Source: Strigamia acuminata
Taxonomy: Eukaryota; Arthropoda; Chilopoda; Geophilomorpha; Linotaeniidae
DNA length: 64,000 bases
NCBI GenBank assembly: GCA_949358305.1
Contig: OX442315.1
Span: 15,712,427 to 15,776,426 of the forward strand
Reading direction: 5' to 3'
Shown here: positions 10,807 through 25,800 of the stretch, piece after piece
How the letters are laid out: each line of letters begins with the position of its first letter
Position numbering within the stretch: the first letter of the stretch is position 1
Program-made: the position numbers and the translations under genes
Notes under the pieces: generated by a model
Databases searched by the model: none
What the model saw: only the letters and a program-made list of their open reading frames with translations
Told to the model about the DNA's origin: nothing

Positions 10807-13800
10807 ATGGGAACGGTGGAGGATACGGCGGGCGATCTACCGATTCTTGCGCTGGATATTCACGTTCCGTCGCGACTATTAAATCGACGTGGAGCGATGG
10901 CCAGTTGCTCCGAAAGCAGCAATCCGTCGTCCACCACCACCAGTCCGACTATTAAGGTAAATTTTTATTGTTTATTAATTTCTTTTTTTTTTTTAAATAT
11001 TTTTTTTTCTTTTTTTGTTTTCATTTTCTATACAAACTGAAGGTCTTTGACCGGCGACGGGGCGTTTGCATTGGCGCCACCGTCGATCCGCCCACGTTTG
11101 TGTTCGATTTTTTGATAATTTTTCTTGATTTAAAAGAAATACGAGATGATTGTAATATTTTATGACTTTAGGTTTTCTTTAGTTGGTTTTTATTTTCGTT
11201 GGGAACTATTTTTTAAGTGGCGGAAAGATTTAGTTTTGGGAATGTTGTGTTTTTAGGTGTTTTTTTAGTTATGGCGCTCACGCGTGTCTTTTGTGTGTTG
11301 TGATGTAAATTCAGAAAATTGTGTGGATTGAAGTTGTTTTTTGAGTTTGTTTTGGATTAAAAATGGGGGAAAATGAAGGATTTTGATTAGTTTTTGCGTT
11401 GGAAATTTTTTTATTTCGGTTTTGATGAGTGTTTTGGATTTTTTGGGGGAAATCCAATTGGGGAGGAGAAAGGATGAATAGATGGGAAATTTATTTCATC
11501 ATTGAGTGCAATATTTTTATTTGGTTGTGAGTATGGGGAAAAGATAGATTTAAACGCATGCGTGTTGGTTTCGTGTTTGTTATTGTGAGTTTGGTTTCAA
11601 ATAATGGCGCGATTTTAATGAAGCTATTATAACAAGATCCAGGAATGTGCTTGTAGCAAATGAATTGATTTTGTCATCTAAAATAATGCCCATGGAAGCA
11701 AGAAATTCAATTTATTTGAAATGTGAAAGTTCATGGTAAATATAAATACAATTTTTACATAAAATATTCAATTTTTACGTAAAAAATTTAAATTTTACGT
11801 AAAAAATTCAATTGTTACGTACAAAATTCATATTTTACGTACAAAATTCAATTATTACGTAAAAAATTCAATTGTTACGTACAAAATTCAATGTTTAAGT
11901 ACAAAATTCAATTTTTACGTACAAAATTCAATTTTTACGTACAAAATTCACTTTTTACGTACAAAATTCAATTTTTACGTACAAAATTCAATTTTTACGT
12001 AAAAAATTTAATTTCTACGCAAAAAATTTAATTTCTACGTACAAAATTCAATTTCTACGTAAAAAATTTAATTTCTACGTAAAAAATTCAATTTCTACCT
12101 AAAAAATTCAATTTCTACCTAAAAAATTCAATTTCTACGTAAAAAATTCAATTTCTGCGTTAAAAATTCTCCAAGTTGTCCTTTTCCAGGATTATCAGAA
12201 TTATTCCTTTCACACCAACAAACCACAGCAAATTAACTCTTCTACCACCAAGAAGCACTAAAAAACTTTTTTCCAAACTCATCTGTGAATATAAAAATAT
12301 TTTGACATCTAATGTCAACATTACATTGCACCCAGAGACATGCTCTGCTTTTGACTGCTTAGTGAACCTGAATTTATCCTACAAGCTCAGAGACAAGACA
12401 AGAGAAGACTGGTTGGATTTTCAAGCTGAAGATAGAGGGAGTGCCTTTTCCTTTCAATAGAGGATTCTCAAACAATCAATTCTACGGTTTGGCCGATACC
12501 GATATTTTGCAAAACATCGGTTTCAGTAAAACGAGAAAAACGTGCCGATACCGGCATCTCTAATTTATCAAAATGATACAAAATCTACATCATGTCGTTG
12601 CTGCATATCTCAAAATGCGCAGGTCTGCACGTTTTATTGACGAGTCAATTTAAAACAAGTAAATATTTGTAATGCATGGAAGCACTAAGACTTCTAAACC
12701 CTGTCCCTCTGTCCCTAAATAAAACACCAAAATAAAAGAAAATAAAGGAATTAAATAAAAAAATTAAATTTTTGGCTAAAATAAAGCAACAACAAACAAA
12801 ATCCCACCAAAATTCGATCAAAAATGATCAAATTCAAATTGGCCGCCGATCCAAATTCAAAATTCAAAATTCAAAATTCAAAATCTTAGAAATCAAAAAA
12901 GTTATTTCAAATAAATTACATTACCGGAAGTTGCCGCCACCAGGTAGCGCCACCCCGAAAAAAAAAATTACAAAACAGGAAGTAGATATTTTACAAACTT
13001 CCGGTTTGACAGGAAGTATGCGGACAGACAGACAGACGGACATGACCGTTTCATTAGACTTTCTAAACATTCGGTTTAGAAGTCTAAAAACCATGCAAAC
13101 TACGCACCATTTTTTAAATTACGTTAAAAATTTACTTGCGTATTTTATTTCAATTTATTTTTGTAGAACATCATATTTTCTTAATAAAATATTCATTACA
13201 GCTTAATAAACTGTTTAAACTTGTAGTAAAAAAAATTAATTTGACAAAAACATCGGTATCGGTATCGGCCAATATTTAGGAGGACAATATCGGTTTGAAA
13301 CTCGTTCTAGCAAACGTTTAAACTAGATTGTGCGAACGTAAAGCCGGTTATGTTAACTGCATACAAGAGCCCCACATTTGTTGTAGTTTCGGGTCCTGCG
13401 AAATTATTGCTCAAAGAAAGGTTTGTTATTCAATAATTTCCACATTTAGCTCTGGTCGATGCTTCAATTCGTGCCGTTAGTTCGTGCCGATGTCAAAAAT
13501 AAAGGGTGGAGAGAATAAGAGAATAAACACACCTATACATGTGTTATGGTTGTCTTTAGTTGAGACATCTGGTGGCAAAATGCTTTAGTTTTGAACATTT
13601 TAATATCGTAAAGGACATGGTGGCCTTGTTTTGACCTTTGAAAGGGGAGGGAATGATACATTTATGAATTATTTGAAAATTTATTGACAGGAAGAATAAC
13701 AAAAAAAATATTGTCTATTTTTTTTGTGTTGGGGAGTTTAATGATCAGTGACAGTGATTTATTAAATTGGTCAATTGCATTGTCTTTCCAAGACGCTGTC

Positions 13801-16800
13801 CTGCAAAATGATTCACTTTGCTTGGAATACAATTTGGATGTTTTCTACTGGAAAATCCTATTACGTACATATAGTTTCTTCGAATCAATTTTACATTAAT
13901 TTTAAGCAGAAACTGTTAAAGGGAAAACCTTAAAAATACATATATACGCAAAGCTGTTTTATCTGGCTTTGGAAACACTGGAAAGCCCTATTATCTGCAA
14001 TCTAGCATGTAATACTAATAAAGCTTAAGTAGACGCTAACGCTAAACTAAATCTCTTTGGATGTCCAAGAGGCAGGGCTAGATTTACATATAAGCAAAAT
14101 AAGCAGCTGCCTAGGGACGTATGTATTTATATTTATATTTTTCTGTGAAGATTACAATAAGTGTATTTTTTAGATTTTTTAAAATTAAACTTTTTTTTTG
14201 GCGTGGAATAAAATCACTTTTAGTGAAAAATAAAGAATAATTAGTGGTGCAACTAATTTATGGTGGGGGTGGGGGGCAAAAAAAATTAGGGCCTAGGGGC
14301 CCCACAATACCTAAATCCGGCCCTGCCAAGAGCTCAGAAAAACCAAAAGTCTGGACATGCCTTTTTTTCTTGAAAATGACTGAAGATATATAAATTCTAA
14401 TAATGCCGTCGAGTAGGACTTCGATGGCGGGCTCTCCGGCTATCGGGCTATCTTAAATTTGACTCGGAAGTTCGTCTTCAAAGTTATCCACTTCGTACTT
14501 TTTAAACTGTTGAAGATACAGCAAAATTTCCAATTACAAAGTTGTAGAGCAACATGAATTAGATGTGTCTAGACTTTTTGACCCATCCTGTATATAGTTT
14601 CTGCAAGGTTTAGTTGAAGGTTTTTTTCTGATCAATATAACTGTGAACACATGGTTGTTTGTTTATTAAGGTTTATGACAGCTTAAGGGCTGTCTGAAGC
14701 TAAATACAGCCACCAGGTGTTTGTAAAATTTTGTTTGTTCAAAGGAGTCGAGTTATCATATCCATTATTAAGTTTTTGAACAAACAGACCTGAAGTATTA
14801 TTATTTTTCACTTTTTATAAAAAAACTAACTGTAGTTCAGCAATCACTCTCATTGGTTAGATGTCTGGTTGGTATTGCACTGCTCTTTGCTGTGTACTGT
14901 GTACTTAATAACTTACTTATCTGTTGATGCTTGCAAACTTAGGGTTTTATGAGTACTTAAACATGTACCCATAAAATCCTAACATAACTCATTTTTGGTG
15001 TGGATAGACAGCTGCAAATCATTATTACTAATGATTAGCAAGCAGATGCCATAAAGACAAACAATAATTTCTAACAATTATTGATATGCACAGGTGGTGT
15101 GTGTGTGTGTGTGTGTGCATTACACCTAATCATCAGTAGTAAAAGCTATGCCATCACTTGAGCTTACTGTAGGCTTAAGTTACCATCACTAGAGCTAATC
15201 ATTATTACAACTGTAGTGATTGTTAGTGAGTGAAGTAATAAAAGTTAAGATAACTGTCACTGTCACTTCTGCTGCATAATTAATTACAGCTGAAGTCAAA
15301 ATTGATTATTTATTTATTTGTGCTTTCTTGGTGTTCTTGCAGTTTTTGTTTTTCAGCTCACTTCAGCTTTTCTGTTTGATTTCTCAGCACTTGACCTTTG
15401 GGATGTAGCAGGTCCTGTTTTTCCTTCTATTTTCTGTTTACTTGCCACTAAATGGAAGTTTTGCAAACTTGAGAAATGGGATGTTCAAAAAGGTTCATTG
15501 ATCTCTGAACTTTTAATGTAACTTCTGCTTCTGTGAGAAAAGCTGGAATCGCACGAGTAAATAGTGAGCGGTAAACTTTGTTCGGTCTGCACTTGACAGA
15601 ATACTGAACTGCAACAAAAATCAGTTGGACTGAATTGTGATGTGAAAAGAGCATTTGCAGAAAATTGCTTTTTTCTTTGCTGGCATGTTTTCAATTGTGT
15701 GGTCTTTTTAGGTAATTTTATTAGAAAGTAAAGAATACAGTAGTTGAAGTGGGGCACGGAAGATCGATCACCTTGCTTAAAAATGAGTCGCGATGCTAAA
15801 AAGTTTGGGAACCCCTGCACTATGCTATGTCCACAATATAAACAGGAGACGCTTGTTTGTCGTTTGAGTTAGGCCCGTAACACACAAATAATAGTTTTTA
15901 ACACCATGTAGTAATTGCAGAAGAACTTACAGTAGATCCTGGTGTTTAACGAAGAATTTGCTCTGTGAACATAAAGGCACAACTTGTATTAATCATGATG
16001 CAATGAACAAAACTTATCATTCAAACAACTAATGTCAGAAGGAACTTGTGTCGATAAAACCAGTTGATTTCTTTTCTTTTTTTTTGTGCTAAACAAATGT
16101 TGCTCTACAACTTTACAATTGACATTTTTCAGATTGCTTCGTCACTTTTTAAGTTACAATGCAAAGAAGCATAAAATATTGTTTGAAACCTAAATTTGTG
16201 TTGCTTAATGAATTGCTCATCCCATGATTACTCTAGATTCGTGATTACAATCCATGACTGTATTTCAATTACTAATGAAACCCTCCGTATAGGTAATAGC
16301 CGATTGTCTGTCACAATCTTCAACTCCCTTGCGCTGTATGTCACAATTCCACAATCTCTTGGGCGTATTTGAGTGCAGGGCATTGTGGGATTGAGACAGT
16401 CAGACACTTTAGGTTAAGGGGATTATGTGAATGTGACAAGCAATCGCTAAAGCTACTGTCACGTAACAGTGGGTGGATATAATGTAATAGTGCTAATTTT
16501 AGCACGGTCTTAGTAAGAATACTAAGGGGTTTCATTAAATGAGCGATTATTGTGATTAGTTGATTATTGCAATAATGTTTAATAAAGAATGTTTAAATAA
16601 CAAATACAGTACACGATGTTAGTTTTATCCCAAAGGCTTTTCGATCGTTACCGGTCATCTTCAGTACATTTCTCCATCCGTCTAGATGTGATGTTTAATC
16701 GTTCATTGTGTTACTTGGGTCTTTATTAAAGTTAAGTAAAAAAATGTGAGCTTCTTTCATAGGGATTTACTTAGAGCTGAGTTAATTTTTCTCTCCTGAT

Positions 16801-19800
16801 GTTTGTTGGTAGTTTTGGCATAATTCCATGTTTAATCTTTTATTCGTGGGTCGATAGAGATCTTGCAGCTTATCTTCAAAAAGAAACAGTTTGGTGCCAA
16901 TCCAAAATTACTTGTCCTTTATTCTCACTCTTTCAATCTATTGCACTTCATTTTAAGTTGAGCTAGTTTGATTGCTCTCTGTATAATTGAAACTTGAAAG
17001 ATTTATTTCTTTTCCATAAAGGCATTGTCTTTGGTTACATGTGAAATATGTCCAGATGTTAGACATGATGATAGTATAGGATGCAAGGTCAGCAATTTGG
17101 AATTAGACTTTTGGACATAAAAGGGGAAAAAAGAAATGCAATTAGGAAGATATCGAGGCAGTAAAGCTTAAATGAAAGAAAGAGATAGCAGAAAGAAAGT
17201 AGAGGGTGCAGCAAAACAGCAAGTACGGAAGCGCCAAACTCTTACTGCCAGCCAATGAGATTTTCTTAAGCCGTCACACGGCTTTTTTTTACAAAGCAAG
17301 AAGAGAAGAGATAGAAGCTACAGATTCGACTTAATCCTGGAGAAAGTACGAATGCAACGTGTTTTTGAAAGTTCAAGACAGATTCCACACATTGTGCTGC
17401 GAGAAAAGAAAGAAAGAAAAACCCAAGATACACGTAGTTACAGTTTCCGAAGTCGCGATATATTGATGTCGCGGTAGATATACTCTGTCTTGATACAACG
17501 TTGTCCTAATTCAAGCCGTATCACTGGTGTAGTGGCACAAAAAAGTAGCCCGTAACACCAGAATTGTTATCTAACTAGGCAAAACAACCAATAAAAAACT
17601 AAACCTTTGTTTACGTGCCAAAATAAACCAACAACCTACCTAACATTGTTTAATTGATTAAAAGGGAAAAAAGCTTATTTTAGCAAATAAAATAAAAATT
17701 TTATTACCTGTTAAATAAAATCCATCCTTCTAATCACTTTTTACACTAAAATTCATTGAAAATAAACAGAACTACTTTTCCGCGTAGTAGAGCACAGTAC
17801 ACAGTTAGGCGTAATCCAGCTCAACCAATTGGGAAATAGGACAACGTTGTATCGGGACAGAGTATAGTGTAGCACTAGATGACACGCCCCATTTAAACCA
17901 CCGGACATCGGATATTACCAAATAGTCTCACATTTGGGCAGGGTTCAGATTAGCGCAAATCAAATTTGCGCGACCCGTTTTTGCGCGATTCAAATTTGCG
18001 CCGACCCAAATTTGCGCGTGGTCAAATTAGCGCGACGCATGCGCAGAACATTTTGTTGCCGCCGCTGTTAGGCTGAGTCCGCCTCTCGTATTCCTAAGAA
18101 TGCTTAACAAGGGGGGGCTAGCGCCCTCTCTTGACCCCCCGCGAACCTAACCTTACCACTTTTTTTAAGCAATTCTCCTTCCATTGAGTGTTGGTCGGAA
18201 ATTAAATAAAGGGCAACTAAATGAAGGGCGACGAAATGAAGAAACCCCGCAAAGGGGGTCGAGGGTATCCCAAGGCGCGCCCTGGCGGTCAGTCGTGACG
18301 TATGTTGCGCAAATTTGGACCGGCGCAAATTTGGGTCGGCGCAAATTTGAATCGCGCAAATTTGGGCCGGCGCAAATTTGAGCCAAAATAAAGACGGCGC
18401 AAATTTGGGTCGCGCAAATTTGGTCCTGGCCGTTTACATTTGCCCTATAGGACGTTTTACACCTTTAAAAGTGTAACTTTACACCTTTAAACACCTATAT
18501 TTCTCCTAATGTAACGTTCTTATGTATACAAAATTGTCGAACACTATAAGGGGCTTCCAAATTCCCCCAGTGTACAAATACAAATATGCCATTGGAAAGC
18601 AGTCGTTGAGATGTTTTTGCCAGACCCTCCATTTGGCACCTATGGATCTCTTTTAATGTGCCTGTCACAAGGTGCTGAGGTAGCCTTTTTCTTTTCTTCT
18701 GAAACAGGTTATAGATGAGAATTACTAACCAGGGTTGTGGGCACAATCAATGAAATGCAATACGCAGTAACAAATAAGAGAAAGAACAGGGGGGAAGGCT
18801 AAAGTGACATTGCTGGCTGAAAACAAAAAGAATTGAAGAAAACAAAATGTATTGTCTAAATTTAAAGCTTATATGTTTGTAGAGAACATTGCTGTTTGAC
18901 ATGAGTGCTGTAATTTTCTCTAATCTTAGTAGATAAAATAATTTTAAAAAGTATGTATTTTATCAGTAATAGTTTTATTAATTTGCTCACACAATTATAT
19001 TTGTAAACATTAAAGGGGAACACCACCTATAACCTTATTGCACAAGCTATAAGTAACATAATTGATTTGTACAATTAAAATTTATCGGTAAACCATTCAT
19101 TACATCTAAGAGGTAAAACCCATTCTGCCAATCATCTATGAAGAGAATTGCAGGGTTGCATAATTGCAGAATTGCAAAGTAATACTGTATAGTGGCATGG
19201 TACTTAAAGCGGGTAATACGGTACATTTGGGCAGATGGGATTATACATTTGGGATGCCCGATTACCCATATGGTCAGCCTGCCCCTGAACTTGACTGAAG
19301 CCATTAAAGAAGGAGATGTAAGAAAGAGTTGTCGATTCAACTATTGTGTTAGATTTGAGCATTGTATTGGTCAAGAAGTTGTGGTGGGCCACTTACTTTG
19401 TCCATTGTGAGATGAGAGGCCTTTGGGACATGACCAGCAGGTTGAATGGGTGAATGGAATGAAAATAAAATGCAATTGAAATGAAATGAAATTGAAATGA
19501 TAGGTAAAATTTCCCAGGGGGCAACCAAGGTCTTTCAGAGTTGGCAGTGATACTCTCTTGGAAAAATCTTGCTTTCTGCATTTTCAGCAAAATGCATTAC
19601 GATCTTGCTTTTTATTGTACGCCTTTGTCCATGTCAAGTGGCATAGCTACTACCAACTACTGGTAGTACCTGCAATATATAGATGATATCCGTTTTGCTG
19701 AATTTTAATGCGGCTTTAAATTTTGGGTGAAATGGAAAAATGAAAATATCGAAAAATTGAATGATCGATATTTTGGTGTTTTTCGATTTTAACAGTAGTT

Positions 19801-22800
19801 GCACGTTTACACATTTGATTGCAATTTTTAACCATTTTTTTGCTGTTTCTGCACATTTTTACACGTTTCAAAGCGATTTATTCGATTTCTTGGATGCTGG
19901 TGCTAGAGCATCTAGGGTAATTTGTATATTTATTAAAAGTTGCTTTGCAGAAATTGGAAAATAAAATCGGGGAGTTCTTTTCATTCCATCAACACTGCCA
20001 ACAGCCGAGTTAATTCAGTTTATTTTAAATCATGGCTGATGGTGTCGATCGTTACCAGGCGTACTTAAGTGATTGATTATCACCAGACATGCCTACGTGA
20101 CTGATCATCGCCAGACAATAGCACCCAAAGAAATTTCCACTATTTTGGTTCAAAAATCATTTTATAATTAAGATAAAAATATTTTGTTTTTTAATCTGGA
20201 AGGCAATGCATTGTATCAAAATTAATCATTTTCGTATGGCGTTAGAAGCGACATCACGCGTGAAGTTATTATAATTATCAGTTGCAACCCAAATTGTGTG
20301 TAAGGAAGACGTATTATTTGACTCAATTTCATTCAAAAATTGGACATTTGCTAAGTTCCATGCAGTATTTTCATGCAAGCCGATTCCTTTGTTTCAACCG
20401 CTTTTACAGGTGTTTATTTTAGAGTTGTTCCAGTTGAATACGCTTGGAATAAAATTAAAGATAGCACCAATCTCACTTATCTCAAAAGCAGATCTCCATA
20501 CACATGAAATAAACATCATTCTCTTTACTTCTTGCCTGAATTGATGTGGAGTTCTGGGTTGATTGAGTTTGTTTTTTCAATGTGGACACATTGGCACCAC
20601 CCACCTGCTTCTAGTTGAATAGAAAACTCTTTCCACTTTGAAGATTGGCTGATTTCCTTTTCAAAAAGTTGACTTTATTTTGTTAAATCCACACACTCCC
20701 TCTTTGGTATTTCCAGCTCAAAGCCTACAGGCGGTGGGATTACTGAGGAAATTGTAACACTTTTTGCTAACAGATTTAGAAGTTGTGGACAACTATCTGT
20801 ACACACTCAGGCATCCATTTGTAAAGTATATCTAGAGTCAAACATGTCAGTGTTGAAAATTGGAGTCTTAGTTCCTTTAAAAATCTTCCTTCATGTTTGT
20901 TTAGATGTTACCTAGAAAAAATGCTGTTGAATAAAAGATTCTTGTCAGGACTGTATAATGCTTTAAAACAAGATTCTTTAACCATATCTGATTTTTTTTT
21001 AAAGGTGAAAGTCATAAGTTCTTGTTTAGATAATGGAGGGTGGGGCTTGTTACTTTCCTTTCTTTTATTCGTGCTCTCAATCTGTCCCAGAGATTTAGCA
21101 GTTGTTACTTTTACTCAAGAAAGAAAGAGAAGGAAATAAAATAAAGTGGGTAAGAAATAAGATGAGTGACAGTTGAGGTAAAAGGTAATCTCAGCCCTTG
21201 TATTTTTAGGAGCCGTATGCGGCAAAAAGGGATAAATATATTTATGTTAATATAACAAGAATTAAAGCAGAACGGGAATAATTCTAGATAACCAAATGAC
21301 AAAGTAATGAAAATAGTCAAATCATTGCGTTACCTCAACCTAGGACGATTAACCACAGGACTTCACATCGAGCAAAATTTCATTGTTAGACTGTAAAGCG
21401 ATTCTGTCTTGTGATCGTGGCACCATCCGGCCGAAACGGCACAAAATGACGTCATTTTGCGGGCAAATGGCGGACAACTGACATGACATTCCGCATTTGC
21501 ATTTTCGTGCACCCCGTCATTCATTAGGGGGTTTCATAAATGATGCACTGAAAGCGCTGAAGTGATTATTCCAATAATTACAATCACTGTATTATTGAAG
21601 ACCCACGCTAGGTAGTGCCAGGTCCAATTGATTATACTACTGTCACATGACTTCCGGTAATGTTATGTTATGTTTTAAGCATGAAAAGCTCTTTTTTCAG
21701 TGATTATAAATAACCGCTGAAACGCTGAAGCAATTATTTATGAGATTGGTCCACGCAAGTCACATGATAATCGCTTCAGCAGAATAATCGTCGTAATCGC
21801 TTCAGCGCCTTCAGCGCATCATTTATGAAACCCCCTATTGTTTTGAATGCTACCGGTAGTTGGTAAAATTTGGGTGTATTAATGCGCCTCATATGTCTTG
21901 GTGCTCTGTGCAGTTGCATTGTTCAATTGTGCCTTAAGTCGGCCATCTCCACACTTGGGTGGAGGCTCACATATCCATGCTTGTCTAGGTAGGGCTTTGC
22001 ATATCTATGCTTGCCTAGGGATTTGCACATCCATTCTTGCCTAGGGTCTCTTATGGTATGCTAAAACCATGTTAACTGATGAGTGGCAAAAAACCTACCT
22101 GTGGCAAAGTGGATGGTACAAAGTGATGATTGTGAAAGGTGAAGAGCTCAGTTATATTTGTTAGTTAATAATTTAGTAAATGTAATTGAATAGCAGAATG
22201 ACAAGTGGTATTTGTGTCTTCATAGTTGTGGGCTTAATTGGAAAGTAATCAGGATTATTAGATTGTTGCTATTTATAATAATAATTGTGGTTGATATGTT
22301 TTCTGTTATTATTTGCTTCGCAATACTGCATTACATTAAGGCATTCTTGAGCTTCCAACCTTTAATGAAATGACAGGTGGCCTTGCAGGTGTGCCAAACA
22401 TATTGGCATCTGTTTTCAACTAACTTCACTTCAACAGAGTAACGTTGTTGGCAATAATAAATTGTATAAATATAGAAATTTTCCATGGAGTTAAATCATC
22501 TTGTTCGGGGAAATGTGGACATCGTAAACAATTTAATTTTAGTTGAGATTAATGTTTAATTAATATTTGGAAAATCATGATGTAATGCCCTTTGGCTTTG
22601 CCCACAATAATGTGACGTATTTTGAAATTGCATTGTGCATGGTTTTTCTCATAGAGGGGGGGGGGGGGCAACAATTGTACAAGTATTAATCCATTAGTTA
22701 CTACGGTACGGTAACTCCCTTCTTTAACGTTGGTTAGCATCTTTTATTGAGGATGAGGAGAGAATTGGCCAAAAAATTTCAGCTATATACCCTTCAAGAT

Positions 22801-25800
22801 TTCCTGATACACGCCTGATTCCGTTTGATCCGGGCTGTCTGTCTTTCTTCCGTCGTGTCTTCGCTGACATTGCACATGATTGGCTTTCCGCTAGTGCGCT
22901 TTTGTTATGTTGACGCTTCATCCCAACAGTGCCAAAACGCGTTAAGTCACAAATGACGTCATTTCTTTTCTAGGATATAAACAAGTGTTGTTTTCTGGAA
23001 AAGTGAAATTGCTCTTTTATTTCCATAGTAATGCAATGACATTCTAGAAATGACTAACAATAGATGATGTGACATTCACCGATTTTTGAAACCACCTGTT
23101 TTCATGCAAGTTCGATGGCATTATTATACAGTTTTTCCTTCATGGGAATAATCAAGACAAATAATAACAGCTGAAGGTCTTTGTCAATATCAAGTTGGAT
23201 GGTTTTTGTAAATAAAAAAATGGTGCAGAATTAGCAAGTAAATTGCTGTTTATAATACACACAAGCCGGAGAATGTAAATTATTTTGTATTTGCTTGCAA
23301 ACAACACCCGTGTTTGACATTAGCAATGCAAAACTCGCTCGCATTAATTTGGAGCGTCTCCAATGGGAATTGAACTTGTGCCGAAACTGCGCTAATTAGA
23401 CACGGGGTTTAAAAAACGGGATTTTAATAAAAATGCAAATAAATTTTAGAAATAAATAAATAAATATATGGAATGTGGGTGCATTTGTGCCGATTCAAGG
23501 TGGGTTTGTTTTTTGATTGTTATGGGGATGATGTTTTAATAATAAAAGATAAGTTCGACCTATTGTTGGCATTTAACCTTGAGAGGAAAAAAATTGGTAT
23601 CAATTTTGCAATGTCGTGACGAATTGCTAAACTGCAAGTTTGTTTGAGTTTCCTCATAGTTATATATACAGTGTGCGTGCAAAACTTAGATATTGGTGTA
23701 AGATTAGGATACATCTTCGATTTTGCGGGTAATAAATTGGTTATTGGGCAGTTGTAACTCAAATGTTTGTTTTATGCGTGAAGGTGTGGAAAAATCGACG
23801 GGTGGGTGGACATGTTTTCGACGCACAAAAATGTATCCCTGAGGTAAAAGTATGCAAAAATATGCACGTTTTCGAGAAAAAATGCATGTTTTAGTGCAAA
23901 AAATGCATGTTTTAGTGCAAAAAATGCATGTTTTCGAGAAAAAATGCATGTTTTAGTGCAAAAAATGCATGTTTTAGTGCAAAAAATGCATGTTTTAGTG
24001 CAAAAAATGCATGTTTTAGTGCAAAAATGCATGTTTTAGTGCAAAAATTTACGTTTTAGTGCAAAAATTCACGTTTTAGTGCAAAAATTCACGTTTTAGT
24101 GCAAAAATTCACGTTTTAGTGCAAAAATGCACGGTTTAGTGCAAAAATGCACGTTTTAGTGCAAAAATGCAGGTTTTAGTGCAAAAATGCAGGTTTTAGT
24201 GCAAAAACTGACATTTCGCTGAGCAGAAATTCACTTTGTAATGCACATTTCTGAGTAAAATACACACTTTGCATCAAAAATTCATTTTAAAATGCAAATT
24301 TTAGAGCATAAATGCACTTTCTGCCTGCTGCAGATGACCTTTTTGGGGTGCACATGATTTTTGATTCGTAGAAAAAAACGGAAAAGAAAGTGACGGCTTA
24401 AAAGAAAATCAATTAGGACAGAAATGTAAGCTTATAATGAGATTTTTGATGCCGTTGTCAGATTATTCAAAGTTAATCTGACATTAGTTATTCCTGTATA
24501 AAGCCTCTGTCTTGTGATCTAATGGAAAAGGTGTATCAGCAGTTTCTTTTTACAACCATTTTTGTGCATATGTTGCTGTATTGGTTGTCTTAGTGACGAC
24601 ATTCATGCTAAAACGTGGTGAACAGTCGTAGGAGATGAAAAGAAAAGCCAGGAAATGAACAGCAAAAGAATCAATGTGGAAAGAATCGCGAAGACAGGAG
24701 ATCGGGGCATAAGAATCTAAAATAAGAAAGAAAAGTGCAGCAAGATTCCCAAATTTCTTCCAAGAAAAATTCCAAGATATCAAAATTTTCAATTTTCAAA
24801 AAAAATTCAAAATTTCCAAATTTCCAAAAAAAATTCCAAAACTTTCAATAATTTCTGCCAAAAAATGTAAACATTGCTGTATAAATATTCACCAAAAAAT
24901 TTCATCATTTTATATAATTTTTGCTTTTTATTTATTCCATTTTTCATTCTCCGTTTTTTAACGTCAATTTTTTAAAGTAAATATGTAAAACTTATGTAGA
25001 CCTAATCACAGATTATATATGGAATAAAATTTTAACTATTAATTTGGCCAATATCTGTTATTTAAAATTGAAATTTTTGGACAAAGTTCAGCCATTTTTG
25101 TTTAGAGGATCAAGCTCCCACAATGCACCATCGGCCAATCACAGCATCGACAATGGGCTCCATGCAGAATTTACCATGCACTTTCCAGTTCTTGTATCTT
25201 GATCTCAGGTTTTAGATTTAACCGCTTACAAGTGCAAACTACGTAATATAGCAGACCGGTGTATTTTGTCTCAATGTGTTATCATAGACGTAAATACACT
25301 GGACTGTGAACTGAGGAATTGTGGGTAAGAAGCGTATGCTAACAGGAAGTGATGTCATTAAAATCCCCTTTCTCTTCCTGTTGAAACAGGCATACAGACG
25401 AAATTTCCAAACGATAGTTGGAAAATACTGCTTTCTTTCGAATTGCGAGGCTTTAATACATTTTACCCCAATATGTTACGGACCAGTAACCTAACATTGC
25501 TCTATTAAGCCTATATAATCTTTGCGTTTCAACGATAAAATGGTGGACCGGAAACCTCTTGCTGGCGGGCCAGCATCGGTCCGATGACCACTACTTTAAG
25601 ATGAGCTGGCTTATGTTATTTAATAAACATAAAATTATAAAATGCAGACATATTCGGCGGAAACAAGAGATGTCAAACCTAACCCTAGCTAACCCTAGTC
25701 CTAATTTTAAACAATGAAACCACTGTTGACATTTGTGGTTTGCAATCTAATTTCATAGCTGCAAATACGTTTTGCTCTATACGACGTTTAAAAATACCTG

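Noticed and set aside
16270-16530. Candidate MITE between AAACCCTCC (16279) and GGGGTTTCATTAAATGAG (16526)
   Set aside because: The outward sequences do not pair as inverted ends and no duplication flanks them; only a solitary end resembling the 21527 element is supported.
22650-22665. Run of G as a possible G-quadruplex regulatory site
   Set aside because: A single uninterrupted homopolymer with no context; not enough to call a function.
23704-24032. Minus-strand ORFs with repeated CIFCTKT units
   Set aside because: They are the translation of a 20-21-bp tandem array; the unit length keeps a frame open. No start context, splice sites or homology.
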